Origin: Hydractinia symbiolongicarpus
Taxonomy: Eukaryota > Cnidaria > Hydrozoa > Anthoathecata > Hydractiniidae
Assembly (NCBI RefSeq): GCF_029227915.1
Contig: NC_079885.1
Coordinates: 29,887,001 to 29,951,000 of the forward strand
DNA length: 64,000 nt
Direction of reading: 5' to 3'
Shown here piece by piece: positions 36,863-49,631 of the stretch. Made by a program: the position numbers and the translations under genes. The notes beneath the pieces were generated by a model, which was not told the origin of the DNA, searched no databases, and saw only the letters and a program-made list of their open reading frames with translations. How positions within the stretch are numbered: the first letter of the stretch is position 1; every line of letters starts with the position of its first letter.

Positions 36863-37010
36863 CTTTACTTATTTATTTATTTATTTTTCTTATTTTTTAT
36901 CGCTGTTTGCCTTGTTTTACGTTTTGTTGTCGATTTAAATTAGTGATTTAAATACTATTGTATCTATCGACGTTAAATAAAGAGAAAATCAAAAAAATCA
37001 AAAAAAAAAA
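36863..37010 (+). other. LINE 3' untranslated region and A-rich tail
   Basis: The stop is at 36860-36862, followed by T-rich (TTTA)n sequence, then GTCGATTTAAATTAG, AATAAA at 36976 and the tail. The last ~75 bp are the source-family sequence of the six short minus-strand fragments elsewhere in the window. Confidence 0.85.
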
Positions 37011-40000
37011 GAGGCTGAATAAAAGAGGTTTAATCGCCGGCAAACGAAAACCGCCATTTCCCGTAAACCCCGGACTCGGCCCGTATAGTCAAATGTATAC
37101 AAAGAAAAAACCCTGTGAGTAAACTCATTTCCAAAACGATTTTTTAAATTATCTTTTCACCACTAAAACGCATGAGACTTGTAGTTTAAAAAATGTTTTC
37201 ATTTTTGATGAGACGCTGAATAATGGAAGTTTAATCGCCGGCAAACGAAAACCCGCCATTTCCCATAAATCCCGGGCGCAGCCCGTATAGTCAAAAGTAT
37301 ACAAAGAAAGTACCCAGGGTGTAAACTCATTTCCACTATTCCATTTTTTCACCACTACAACGCATGAGACTTGTAGTTTTCAAAAATGTTTTCATTTTTG
37401 ATGAGACGCTGAATAAAAGAAGTTTAATCGCCCTCAAACGAAAACCCGCGATTTCCCGTACACCCCGGACTCGGCCCGTTTAGTCAAAAGTATACAAAGA
37501 AAGTACCCAGGGAGTAAACTCATTTTCCGAACGATTTTTTAAATTATTTTTTCACCACTACAACGCATGAGACTTGTGGTTTTTAAAAATGTTTTCATTT
37601 TTGATGAGACGCTGAATAAAAGAAGTCTAATCGCCGGCAAGCGAAAACCCGCCATTTCCCGTAAACCCCTGACTCGGCCCGTATAGTCAAAAGTATACAA
37701 AGAAAGTACCCAGGGAGTAAACTCATTTTCCGAACGATGTTTTAAATTATTTTATCACCACTACAACGCATGAGACTTGTGGTTTTTAAAAATGTTTTCA
37801 TTTTTGATGAGACGCTGAATAAAAGAAGTTTAATCGCCGGCAAACGAAAACCCGCGATTTCCCGTAAATCCCGGGCTTGACCCGTATAGTCGAATGTATA
37901 CAAAGAAAAAACCCAGGGAGTAAACTCATTTTCCGAACGATTTTTTAAATTATTTTTTCACCACTACAACGCATGAGACTTGTAGTTTTCAAAAATGTTT
38001 TCATTTTTGTTGAGAGGCTGAATAAAAGAGGTTTAATCGCCGGCAAACGAAAACCGCCATTTCTCGTAAACCCCGGACTCGGCCCGTATAGTCAAAAGTA
38101 TACAAAGAAAGTATCCAGGGAGTAAACTCATTTTCCGAACGATTTTTTAAATTATTTTTTCACCACTACAACGCATGAGACTTGTAGTTTTTAAAAATGT
38201 CTTCATTTTTGATGAGACGCTGAATAAAAGAAGTTTAATCGCCGGCAAACGAAAACCTGCGATTTCCCGTAAATCCCGGGCTCAGCCCGTATAGTCAAAA
38301 GTATACAAAGAAAGTACCCAGGGTGTAAACTCATTTCCCGAACGATTTTTTAAATTATTATTTCACCACTAAAGCCCATGAGACTTGTAGTTTTTAAAAA
38401 TGTTTTCATTTTTGATGAGACGCTGAATAAAGGAAGTTTAATCGCCCTCAAACGAAAACTCGCGACTTCCCGTAAATCCCGGACTCGGCCCGTATAGGCA
38501 AAAGTATACATAGAAAGTACCCAGGGAGTAAACTCATTTCCCGAACGATTTTTTAAATTATTTTTTCACCACTAAAACGCATGAGACTTGTAGTTTTCAG
38601 AAATGTTTTCATTTTTGATGAGACGCTTAATAAAAGTGGTTTAATCGCCTGCAAACGAAAACCCGCAATTTCCCGTAAATCCCGGGCTTGGCCTGTATTG
38701 TCGAATGTATACAAAGAAAGTACCCTGTGAGTAAACTCATTTCCAAAACGATTTTTTAGATTATCTTTTCACCACTAAAACGCATGAGACTTGTAGTTTT
38801 CAAAAATGTATTCATTTTTGATGAGACGCTGAATAATAGAAGTTTAATCGCCGGCAAACGAAAACCCGCCATTTCCCGTAAATCCCGGGCGCAGCCCGTA
38901 TAGTCAAAAGTATACAAAGAAAGTACCCAGGGTGTAAACTCATTTCCACTTTTCCATTTTTTCACCACTACAACGCATGAGACTTGTAGTTTTCAAAAAA
39001 GTTTTCATTTTTGATGAGACGCTGAATAAAAGAAGTTTAATCGCCCTCAAACGAAAACCCGCGATTTCCCGTAAATCCCGGGCTTGGCCTGTATAGTCGA
39101 ATGTATACAAAGAGAGTACCCTGTGAGTAAACTCATTTCCAAAACGATTTTTTAAATTACCTTTTCACCACTAAAACCCATGAGACTTTTAGTTTTCAAA
39201 AATGTTTTCATTTTTGATGAGACGCTGAATAAAAGAAGTTTAATCGCCGGCAAACGAAAACCCGCCATCTCCCGTAAACCCCGGACTCGGCCCGTATAGT
39301 CAAAAGTATACAAAGAAAGTACCCAGGGTGTAAACTCATTTCCCGAACGATTTTTTATATTATTTTTTCTTCACTACAACGTATGAGACTTCTAGTTTTC
39401 AAAAATGTTTTCATTTTTGCTGAGACTCTGAATAAAAGTGGTTTAATCGCCGGCAAACGAAAACCCGCGATTTCCCGTAAATCCCGGGCTTGGCCTGTAT
39501 TGTCAAAAGTATACAAAGAAAGTACCCAGGGTGTAAACTCATTTCCACTATTCCATTTTTTCACCACTACAACGCATGAGACTTGTAGTTTTCAAAAATG
39601 TTTTCATTTTTGATGAGACGCTGAATAAAAGAAGTTTAATCGCCCTCATACGAAAACCCGCGACTTCCCGTTAATCCCGGACTCGGCCCGTGTATTCAAA
39701 AGTATAAAAAGAAAGTACCCAGGGAGTAAACTCATTTTCCGAACGAATTTTTTTATTATTTTTTGACCACTAAAACGCATGAGACTTGTAGTTTTCAAAA
39801 ATGTTTTCATATTTGATGGGACGCTGAATAAAAGAAGTTTAATCGCCGGCAAACGAAAACCCGCCATCTCCCGTAAACCCCGGACTCGGCCCGTATAGTC
39901 AAAAGTATATAAAGAAAGTACCCAGGGTGTAAACTCATTTCCCGAACGATTTTTTAAATTATTTTTTCACCACTACAACGTATGAGACTTGTAGTTTTCA

Positions 40001-43000
40001 AAAATGTTTTCATTTTTGCTGAGACGCTGAATAAAAGTGGTTTAATCGCCGGCAAACGAAAACCCGCAATTTCCCGTAAATCCCGGGCTTGGCCTGTATT
40101 GTCAAAAGTATACAAAGAAAGTACCCAGGGTGTAAACTCATTTCCACTATTCCATTTTTTCACCACTACAACGCATGAGACTTGTAGTTTTCAAAAATGT
40201 TTTCATTTTTGATGAGACGCTGAATAAAAGAAGTTTAATCGCCCTCATACGAAAACCCGCGACTTCCCGTTAATCCCGGACTCGGCCCGTGTATTCAAAA
40301 GTATAAAAAGAAAGTACCCAGGGAGTAAACTCATTTTCCGAACGAATTTTTTTATTATTTTTTGACCACTAAAACGCATGAGACTTGTAGTTTTCAAAAA
40401 TGTTTTCATATTTGATGGGACGCTGAATAAAAGAAGTTTAATCGCCGGCAAACGAAAACCCGCAATTTCCCGTAAACACCGGACTCGGCCCGTATAGTCG
40501 AAAGTATACAAAGAAAGTACCCAGGGAGTAAACTCATTTCCCGAACGATTTTTTAAATTATTTTTTCACCACTAAAACGCATGAGACTTGTAGTTTTCAA
40601 AAATGTTTTCATTTTTGATGAGACGCTTAATGAAAGAGGTTTAATCGCCGGCAAACGAAATCCCGCGATTTCCCGTAAATCCGGGGCTTGGCCCGTAAAG
40701 TCGAATGTATACAAAGAAAGTACCCAGGGAGTAAACTCATTTCCCGAACGATTTTTTAAATTTTTTTTCACCACTAAAACGCATGAGACTTGTAGTTTTC
40801 AAAAATGTTTTCGCTCCTGATGAGACGCTTAATAAAAGAGGTTTAATCGCCGGCAAACGAAAACCCGCGATTTCCCGTAAATCCCGGGCTTGGCCGTAAA
40901 GTCGAATGTATACAAAGAAAGTACCCTGTGAGTAAACTCATTTCCAGAACAATTTTTTAAATTATTTTTTCACCACTAAAACGCATAAGACTTGTAGTTT
41001 TTAAAAAATTTTTCATTTTTGATGAGACGCTGAATAAAAGAAGTTTAATCGCCGGCAAACGAAAACCCGCGATTTCCCGTAAATCCCGGGCTTGGCCCGT
41101 ATAGTCAAAAGTATACAAAGAAAGTACCCAGGGAGTAAACTCATTTCCCGAACGATTTTTTAAATTATTTTTTCACCACTAAAACGCATGAGACTTGTAG
41201 TTTTCAAAAATGTTTTCATTTTTGATGAGACGCTGAATGAAAGAAGTTTAATCGCCGGCAAAAGAAAACCTGCGATTTCCCGTAAGTCCCGGACTCAGCC
41301 CGTATAGTCAAAAGTATAAAAAGAAAGTACCCAGGGAGTAAACTCATTTCTTAAACGATTTTTTAAATTATTATTTCACCACTAAAGCCCATGAGACTTG
41401 TAGTTTGTCAAAATGTTTTCATTTTTGATAAGACGCTGAATAAAAGAAGTTTAATCGCCGGCAAACGAAAACCCGCGATTTCCCGTAAATCCCGGACTCG
41501 GCCCGTATAGTTAAAAGTATACAAGGAAAGTAACCAGTAAGTAAACTCATATCCCGAACGAATTTTTAAATTATTTTTTCACCACTAAAACGCATGAGAC
41601 TTGTAGTTTTCAAAAATAATTTCATTTTTGATGAGACGCTTAATGAAAGTGGTTTAATCGCCGGCAAACGAAAACCCGCCATTTCCCGTAAACCCCGGAC
41701 TCGGCCCGTATAGTCAAAAGTATACAAAGAAAGTACCCAGGGAGTAAACTCATTTCCCGAACGATTTTTTAATTTATTCTTTCACCACTACAACGCATGA
41801 GACTTGTAGTTTTCAAAAATGTTTTCATTTTTGATGAGACGCTTAATGAAAGAGGTTTAATCACCGGCAAACGAAATCCCGCGATTTCCCGTAAATCCGG
41901 GGCTTCGCCCGTATAGTCGAATGTATACAAAGAAAGTACCCAGGGAGTAAACTCATTTCCCGAACGATTTTTTAAATTTTTTTTCAGCACTAAAACGCAT
42001 GAGACTTGTAGTTTTCAAAAATGTTTTCATTCTTGATGAGACGCTTAATGAAAGAGGTTTAATCGCCGGCAAACGAAAACCCGCGATTTCCCGTAAATCC
42101 CGGGCTTGGCCCGTATAGTCGAATGTATACAAAGAAAGTACCCTGTGAGTAAACTCATTTCCAGAACAATTTTTTAAATTATTTTTTCACCACTAAAACG
42201 CATAAGACTTGTAGTTTTTAAAAAATTTTTCATTTTTGATGAGACGCTGAATAAAAGAAGTTTAATCGCCGGCAAACGAAAACCCGCGATTTCCCGTAAA
42301 TCCCGGGCTTGGCCCGTATAGTCAAAAGTATACAAAGAAAGAACCCAGGGAGTAAACTCATTTCCCGAACGATTTTTTAAATTATTTTATCACCACTAAC
42401 ACGCATGAGACTTGTAGTTTTCAAAAATGTTTTTATTTTTGATGAGACGCTGAATAAAAGAAGTTTAATCGCCAGCAAACGAAAACCCGCGATTTCCCGT
42501 AAATCCCGGACTCGGCCCGTATAGTCAAAAGTATACAAGGAAAGTAACCAGTAAGTAAACTCATTTCCCGAACGAATTTTTAAATTATTTTTTCACCACT
42601 AAAACGCATGAGACTTGTAGTTTTCAAAAATGATTTCATTTTTGATGAGACGCTTAATAAAAGTGGTTTAATCGGCGGCAAACGAAAACCCGCGATTTCC
42701 CGTAAATCCCGGTCTTGGCCGCATAGTCGAATGTATACAAAGAAATTACCCTGTGAGTAAACTCATTTCCAAAACGATTTTTTAAATTATCTTTTCACCA
42801 CTAAAACGCTTGAGACTTGCAGTTTTCAAAAATGTTTTCATTTTTGATGAGACGCTGAATAAAAGAAGTTTAATCGCCGGCAAACGAAAACCCGCCATTT
42901 CCCGTAAACCCCGGACTCGGCCCGCATAGTCAAAATTATACAAAGAAAGTACCCTGGGAGTAAACTCATTTCCCGAACGATTTTTTAAATTATTTTTTCA

Positions 43001-46000
43001 CCACTAAAACTCATGAGACTTGAAGTTTTCAAAAATGTTTTCATTTTTGATGGGACGCTGAATAAAAGAAGTTTAATCGCCGGCAAACGAAAACCTGCGA
43101 TTTCCCGTAAATCCCGGACTCGGCCCGTATAGTCAAAAGCATACAAAGAAAGTACCCAGGGTGTAAACTCATTTCCCGAACGAATTTTTAAATTATTTTT
43201 TCACCACTAAAACGCATGAGACTTGTAGTTTTCAAAAATGATTTCATTTTTGATGAGACGCTTAATAAAAGTGGTTTAATCGGCGGCAAACGAAAACCCG
43301 CGATTTCCCGTAAATCCCGGTCTTGGCCGCATAGTCGAATGTATACAAAGAAATTACCCTGTGAGTAAACTCATTTCCAAAACGATTTTTTAAATTATCT
43401 TTTCACCACTAAAACGCTTGAGACTTGCAGTTTTCAAAAATGTTTTCATTTTTGATGAGACGCTGAATAAAAGAAGTTTAATCGCCGGCAAACGAAAACC
43501 CGCCATTTCCCGTAAACCCCGGACTCGGCCCGCATAGTCAAAATTATACAAAGAAAGTACCCTGGGAGTAAACTCATTTCCCGAACGATTTTTTAAATTA
43601 TTTTTTCACAACTAAAACTCATGAGACTTGAAGTTTTCAAAAATGTTTTCATTTTTGATGGGACGCTGAATAAAAGAAGTTTAATCGCCGGCAAACGAAA
43701 ACCTGCGATTTCCCGTAAATCCCGGACTCGGCCCGTATAGTCAAAAGCATACAAAGAAAGTACCCAGGGTGTAAACTCATTTCCCGAACGATTTTTTAAA
43801 TTATTATTTCACCACTAAAGCCCATGAGACTTGTAGTTTTTAAAAATGTTTTCATTTTTGATGAGACGCTGAATAAAAGAAGTTTAAACGCAGGCAAACG
43901 AAAACCCGTGACTTCCCGTAAATCCCGGACTCGGTCCGTATAGTCAAAAGTATACAAAGAAAGTACCCAGGGAGTAAACTCATTTCCCGAACGATTTTTT
44001 AAAATATTTTTTCACCACTAAAACGCATGAGACTTGTAGTTTTTAAAAATGTTTTCATTTTTGATGAGACGCTGAATAAAAGAAGTTTAATCGCCGGCAA
44101 ACGAAAACCTTCGATTTCCCGTAAATCCCGGACTCGGCCCGTATAGTCAAAAGTATACAAAGAAAGTACCCGGGGTGTAAACTCATTTCCCGAACAATTT
44201 TTTAAATTATTATTTCACCACTACAACGCATGAGACTTGTAGTTTTTAAAAATGTTTTCATTTTTGATGGGTCGCTGAATAAAAGAAGTTTAATCGCCGG
44301 CAAACGAAAACCCGCCATTTCCCGTAAACCCCGGACTCGGCCCGTATAGTCAAAAGTATACAAAGAAAGTACCCAGGGAGTAAACTCATTTCCCGAACGA
44401 TTTTTTAAATTATTTTTTCACCACTACAACGCATGAGACTTGTAGTTTTCAAAAATGTTTTCATTTTTGATGAGACGCTGAATGAAAGAAGTTTAATCGC
44501 CGGCAAAATAAAACCTGCGATTTCCCGTAAGTCCCGGACTCGGCCCGTATAGTCAAAAGTATACAAAGAAAGTACCCAGGGAGTAAACTCATTTCCCAAA
44601 CGATTTTTTAAATTATTATTTCACCACTAAAGCCCATGAGACTTGTAGTTTGTCAAAATGTTTTCATTTTTGATAAGACGCTGAATAAAAGAAGTTTAAT
44701 CGCCGGCAAACGAAAACCCGCGATTTCACGTAAATCCCGGACTCGGCCCGTATAGTTAAAAGTATACAAGGAAAGTAACCAGTAAGTAAACTCATATCCC
44801 GAACGAATTTTTAAATTATTTTTTCACCACTAAAACGGATGAGACTTGTAGTTTTCAAAAATAATTTCATTTTTGATGAGCCGCTTAATGAAAGTGGTTT
44901 AATCGCCGGCAAACGAAAACCCGCGATTTCCCGTAAATCCCGGTCTTGGCCGCATAGTCGAATGTATACAAAGAAATTACCCTGTGAGTAAACTCATTTC
45001 CAAAACGATTTTTTAAATTATCTTTTCACCACTAAAACGCTTAAGACTTGCAGTTTTCAAAAATGTTTTCATTTTTGATGGGACGCTGAATAAAAGAAGT
45101 TTAATCGCCGGCAAACGAAAACCCGCCATTTCCCGTAAACCCCGGACTCGGCCCGTATAGTCAAAAGTATACAAAGAAAGTACCCAGGGAGTAAACTCAT
45201 TTCCCGAACGATTTTTTAAATTATTCTTTCACCACTACAACGCATGAGACTTGTAGTTTTCAAAAATTTTTTCATTTTTGATGAGACGCTTAATGAAAGA
45301 GGTTTAATCGCCGGCAAACGAAATGCCGCGATTTCCCGTAAATCCGGGGCTTCGCCCGTATAGTCGAATGTATACAAAGAAAGTACCCAGGGAGTAAACT
45401 CATTTCCCGAACGATTTTTTAAATTATTTTTTCACCACTAAAACGCATAAGACTTGTAGTTTTTAAAAATTTTTTCATTTTTGATGAGACGCTGAATAAA
45501 AGAAGTTTAATCGCCGGCAAACGAAAACCCGCGATTTCCCGTAAATCCCGTGCTTGGCCGCATAGTCGAATGTATACAAAGAAATTACCCTGTGAGTAAA
45601 CTCATTTCCAAAACGATTTTTTAAATTATCTTTTCACCACTAAAACGCTTGAGACTTGCAGTTTTCAAAAATGTTTTCATTTTTGATGAGACGCTGAATA
45701 AAAGAAGTTTAATCGCCGGCAAACGAAAACCCGCCATTTCCCGTAAACCCCGGACTCGGCCCGCATAGTCAAAATTATACAAAGAAAGTACCCAGGGAGT
45801 AAACTCATTTCCCGAACGATTTTTTAAATTATTTTTTCACCACTAAAACGCATGAGACTTGAAGTTTTTAAAAATGTTTTCATTTTTGATGGGACGCTGA
45901 ATAAAAGAAGTTTAATCGCCGGCAAACGAAAACCTGCGATTTCCCGTAAATCCCGGACTCGGCCCGTATAGTCAAAAGCATACAAAGAAAGTACCCAGGG

Positions 46001-46727
46001 TGTAAACTCATTTCCCGAACGATTTTTTAAATTATTATTTCACCACTAAAGCCCATGAGACTTGTAGTTTTTAAAAATGTTTTCATTTTTGATGAGACGC
46101 TGAATAAAAGAAGTTTAAACGCAGGCAAACGAAAACCCGCGACTTCCCGTAAATCCCGGACTCGGTCCGTATAGTCAAAAGTATACAAAGAAAGTACCCA
46201 GGGAGTACACTCATTTCCCGAACGATTTTTTAAAATATTTTTTCACCACTAAAACGCATGAGACTTGTAGTTTTTAAAAATGTTTTCATTTTTGATGAGA
46301 CGCTGAATAAAAGAAGTTTAATCGCCGGCAAACGAAAACCTGCGATTTCCCGTAAATCCCGGACTCGCCCCGTATAGTCAAAAGTATACAAAGAAAGTAC
46401 CCGGGGTGTAAACTCATTTCCCGAACAATTTTTTAAATTATTATTTCACCACTACAACGCATGAGACTTGTAGTTTTTAAAAATGTTTTCATTTTTGATG
46501 GCACGCTGAATAAAAGAAGTTTAATCGCCGGCAAACGAAAACCCGCCATTTCCCGTAAACCCCGGACTCGGCCCGTATAGTCAAAAGTATACAAAGAAAG
46601 TACCCAGGGAGTAAACTCATTTCCCGAACGATTTTTTAAATTATTTTTTCACCACTACAACGCATGAGACTTGTAGTTTTCAAAAATGTTTTCATTTTTG
46701 AAGAGACGCTGAATAAAAGAAGTTTAA
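37011..46727. repeat. 203-bp satellite array (about 48 monomers)
   Basis: Same monomer and orientation. The first kilobase repeats 34.7-35.65 kb, but without the LINE fragment at 37.43 kb and without the LINE at 38.0 kb. Local duplications are visible: a 3-monomer unit at offset 599 (39355 and 39954), and a 3-monomer unit at offset 608 marked by the rare ATCGGCGGC variant (42671 and 43279). The stretch near 46670-46727 has the GAAGAGACGC variant and ends at TTAA 46724-46727, where piggyBac copy 2 begins. No gene was found. Confidence 0.92.
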
Positions 46728-46743
46728 CCCTATTTGTACCGGG
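46728..46743 (+). repeat. piggyBac copy 2, 5' terminal inverted repeat
   Basis: CCCTATTTGTACCGGG, identical to copy 1, directly after TTAA. Confidence 0.92.
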
Positions 46744-46744
46744 A

Positions 46745-46763
46745 GTGCGCTGAATGAGCGCAC
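46745..46763. promoter_or_regulatory. 5' subterminal 19-bp palindrome, copy 2
   Basis: Identical to 18057-18075 of copy 1. A perfect 7-bp inverted repeat with GTGCGCT/AGCGCAC arms, the likely docking site for the Cys-rich domain of the transposase. Confidence 0.65.
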
Positions 46764-47100
46764 CCTTTCACATTTTTATGCGGCTTTTCATGAAAAATTA
46801 AGCGACCCGCATGAGCTTCGCAGACTTTTAATATTTTTTTAGGGCGGTTAAGACCGGCAAATTTTTTTTCTGAAAAATTTATGTTTTGCGGCCATTATGG
46901 GGCCAATGTCAAAAAAGGCGCAAAAGCGAAAAATGAAATATTTCGAATTGTGTTATATTTTCAGTCTTATTGATGTTAATTAGATAAATAGGATAGATGG
47001 TATAGCAAAGAGGGCTTATATATAATAAAAAATATAATTATTGCGTTTGTGACATAAATTACCCCTTTATATATTATTAGTCTAATAAAAAAATTACAAA

Positions 47101-49249
47101 ATGGGACCGAAAAAGGCTAGAATTTCATCTGAGGAAGCCATTCAAAATATATTGAGATTTTTTGAAGAAGATAACGTAGACGAAGCTATGGATGAAGAAC
47201 TTGATGATGAAGATGATTTGGAAGAATTGTGCGGTGAAATTGGTAATATATATAGCTATATTATATATACATATATATAATCTCTCTGTCTAACTTCGCG
47301 TATATATATGGCGCATTGGTTGCGAGAAGCAAAATATGTCTCAAAATGTGTGATAATTTATTTTTAGTATTTTTGTTTGTCTCATAGATAAAGAAATAGT
47401 TGAAGAAGAGGATCATCAACATGATAACGATGACCGTGTAGGTGATGCTGACAATGATGCGTCCGAAAGTGAAGAGGAAGCCGGAGCAAACCATTTGAGG
47501 AGACGTCGACTTACGAAATATCGCTTAGTAAACAGTATTGCTGCCGCTACAAATTTAGAAAATTATAACGTTTTTCCAATACCACCAGAATCAAAGTCTA
47601 TCCAAAGCATTTTCAAAATAGATAATAAGAAGAAAAATGACATAATTCGTACTTTCCAGAATCAGCCACAAGCTGGAAATGTTGGTCGAAATAATCGTGC
47701 AAATGTTATTACTGGACGACAAGGCCCACAACCAAAAGCTTGTGAAACTGCATCACCCCGTTCTGCTTTTGAGCTCTACTTCACTCCTGAAATTGTGAAT
47801 AACATTTTGTTGTGCACCAACAGAAAGATTAGACGCACTCTGTCCAAACTACCCGATAATTTCTTGACGCAAAATAGTAGGTATTCGTACATGAAAGAAA
47901 CCTCTGTTGAAGAAATTTATGCATTTATTGGATTGTACCTATATCGAGGACTATACAAACTAAACTGTATATCTGCTCATAGATTATTCTCAAACCAATA
48001 TGGTCCGCCAATATTCAGCGCCACTATGTCGAGAAATAGGTTTTTTTTTATACGTACAAACCTTTGTTTTGACGACGAGACAACAAGAGATGAAAGATGG
48101 AAACATGACCGTTTTGCGGCAATGCGTGAAGTTTTTGAATCTTTCAATTATGAATGCATGTCATGCCTTGTACCGGGCGACTATCTATCACTTGATGAAA
48201 CCCTGTATCCAATGAGGACACAGATAAGTTTCAAACAGTACAATCCCAACAAACCCGCCAAATACGGTTTATTACTGAAAGCCATAAATGCAGCACGATA
48301 TCCGTATACATTCCTTGCAGCTCCATATAGCGGCAAACCACAGGGAGATCCAGGAATTTATTATGTACCAGGCACTGAGGAAATAGTAAAATACATGATA
48401 AAACAACTATCAAATGTTGTCTCGCTGGCCGGACGTAATATATCTTTCGACAGATTATATACATCAATCCCGCTTGCGCTTTGGTTGTATGAAAGGGATA
48501 TCACTTGTGTTGGTACAATGCAGATCAACAGGAAAGGAATTCCAATTGAAATGAAAGATTTCAAACAAAGAGAGCCACTGTCCAGTGAAGTGTATTGGCA
48601 AAAAGATGGGCCGCTGTCCTTATCTTCATATGTAGTGAAAACTTCAAACGGAAAGAAAAATGTACTCATGTTGTCAACACTAGAACCAATCCTAGGTACA
48701 ACCAAGGATGATAATTGCCACAAATTGGGGTTATATAAACTATATGACTTTACAAAGGGGGGTACTGATATTGTGGATCAGAGGATGGGGTTTCACACGA
48801 CGAAGACAAAGTCAAGAAAGTGGACGTTTGTTATGTTTTCTTACATGTTGGATACCGCTCGAGTAAATTCTTCGACGATATATTCACTGAATAAAGGTAT
48901 TGATCCGCTACAACAAAAGTCTTTTGAATACGCCTTTCAATTAGTCATGGAATTGGTGAAACCAACCATACAAAAAAGAAGTCAAAATGGTATGTTGTCC
49001 ATCACAAAACAAAAAATAAATCTTGTCTTGGGTAATGCGCAATGTAATCCGGAACCGCGTGCAGCTATTGGTCCTGCATTTGCAGAAACAAGGAAACGGT
49101 GTACTGTTTGTCAGGCTGAGAATGCAGGAGAAAATTATTCCCAAAAGAAAAAATCTATTCCGTGTGTCAAATCACTTTGTCAATCATGTGGCAATACAAC
49201 GTGTCAGGCCCATATGATACAAAAATGTATGTCGTGTTCAAAGAAATGA
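47101..49249 (+). CDS. piggyBac transposase, copy 2 (two exons, predicted 667 aa)
   Basis: Exon 1 is 47101-47242 and exon 2 is 47388-49249, with the same spliced structure as copy 1. The protein differs from copy 1 only at residue 21 (Phe, codon TTT at 47161, instead of Ile); the C-terminal 584 residues are identical. The catalytic Asp317, Asp402 and Asp508 and the Cys-rich C terminus (C619 to C664) are all present. The start at ATG 47101 follows AAA and is followed by G, a favourable context. Two intact copies in one window suggest a recently active family or a recent duplication. Confidence 0.93.
47243..47387 (+). other. Predicted 145-bp intron in the copy 2 transposase gene
   Basis: GT at 47243 and AG at 47386-47387, same phase as in copy 1. 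One base differs from copy 1 (C at 47340, T at 18652). It includes a (TA)-rich stretch with in-frame stops. Confidence 0.75.
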
Positions 49250-49567
49250 ACGTTCTGGTTTCAGCTGATGATATGAACCTTACTGACATTATTTTACTTC
49301 TTTTTGTTTATTTTTGTCATGTTTTATACTAATAGCAGGGTTTTGGTGTAAAAAAACTAATTCATGTCAAAAAACCTTCTTTAGGGACATTTTTTTGAAA
49401 AATCCTTATTTTTCGCCCTTTTTTTTCAGCCGCTCATGTTGATTGGGGCAGTGAGAATGTAATTTAGCTTGAAAACATCCAAAGTAGGTGTTTTTTGGTA
49501 CAATATAGATACATAATGTTACTGTAAAAAAATCAGGTTCACCGCTTTTATGCGAAAGATTTTCTTG

Positions 49568-49592
49568 GGGGTGCGCTCAATCAGCGCGCCCC
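49568..49592. promoter_or_regulatory. 3' subterminal palindrome, copy 2
   Basis: Same as copy 1 at 20880-20904: a 10-bp stem with one wobble around CAATC, whose 19-bp core is 49571-49589. It lies 29 bp from the 13-bp tip repeat. Confidence 0.62.
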
Positions 49593-49615
49593 TGGGATTT
49601 GAACGTCAAAAAAGC

Positions 49616-49631
49616 CCCGGTACGAATAGGG
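49616..49631 (-). repeat. piggyBac copy 2, 3' terminal inverted repeat
   Basis: On the minus strand CCCTATTCGTACCGGG, followed by TTAA at 49632-49635. Confidence 0.92.

Larger units (their letters stand above)
35654..37010 (+). mobile_element. 5'-truncated non-LTR retrotransposon (LINE), about 1357 bp
   Basis: Contains the reverse-transcriptase core to C terminus of an ORF2-type protein, a short 3' untranslated region, AATAAA at 36976-36981 and an A-rich tail (ATCAAAAAAATC then about 10 A). The endonuclease domain and the start of the RT are missing, as is typical of incomplete target-primed reverse transcription. Target-site duplication is at most 2-4 bp: the left flank ends GATGAGA, the right flank begins GAGGCTGAA, and the empty satellite counterpart reads GAGAGGCTG. 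The edges are good to a few bases. Confidence 0.9.
46728..49631 (+). mobile_element. piggyBac-family DNA transposon, copy 2 (2904 bp)
   Basis: Same length and orientation as copy 1, offset 28688. TTAA is present at 46724-46727 and 49632-49635. Here the flanks are concordant: joining left (GAAGTTTAA) to right (TTAATCGCCC) over one TTAA gives a normal satellite monomer, the variant found uninterrupted at 21725-21790 and 50413-50478. This is a standard piggyBac insertion and the likely donor of the right half of copy 1 and its flank. Confidence 0.95.

Noticed and set aside
18040-49631. Reading the two piggyBac copies as ends of one giant transposon
   Set aside because: Each copy is complete by itself with its own TTAA sites and is in direct orientation. 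Nothing shows the whole span moved as a unit.
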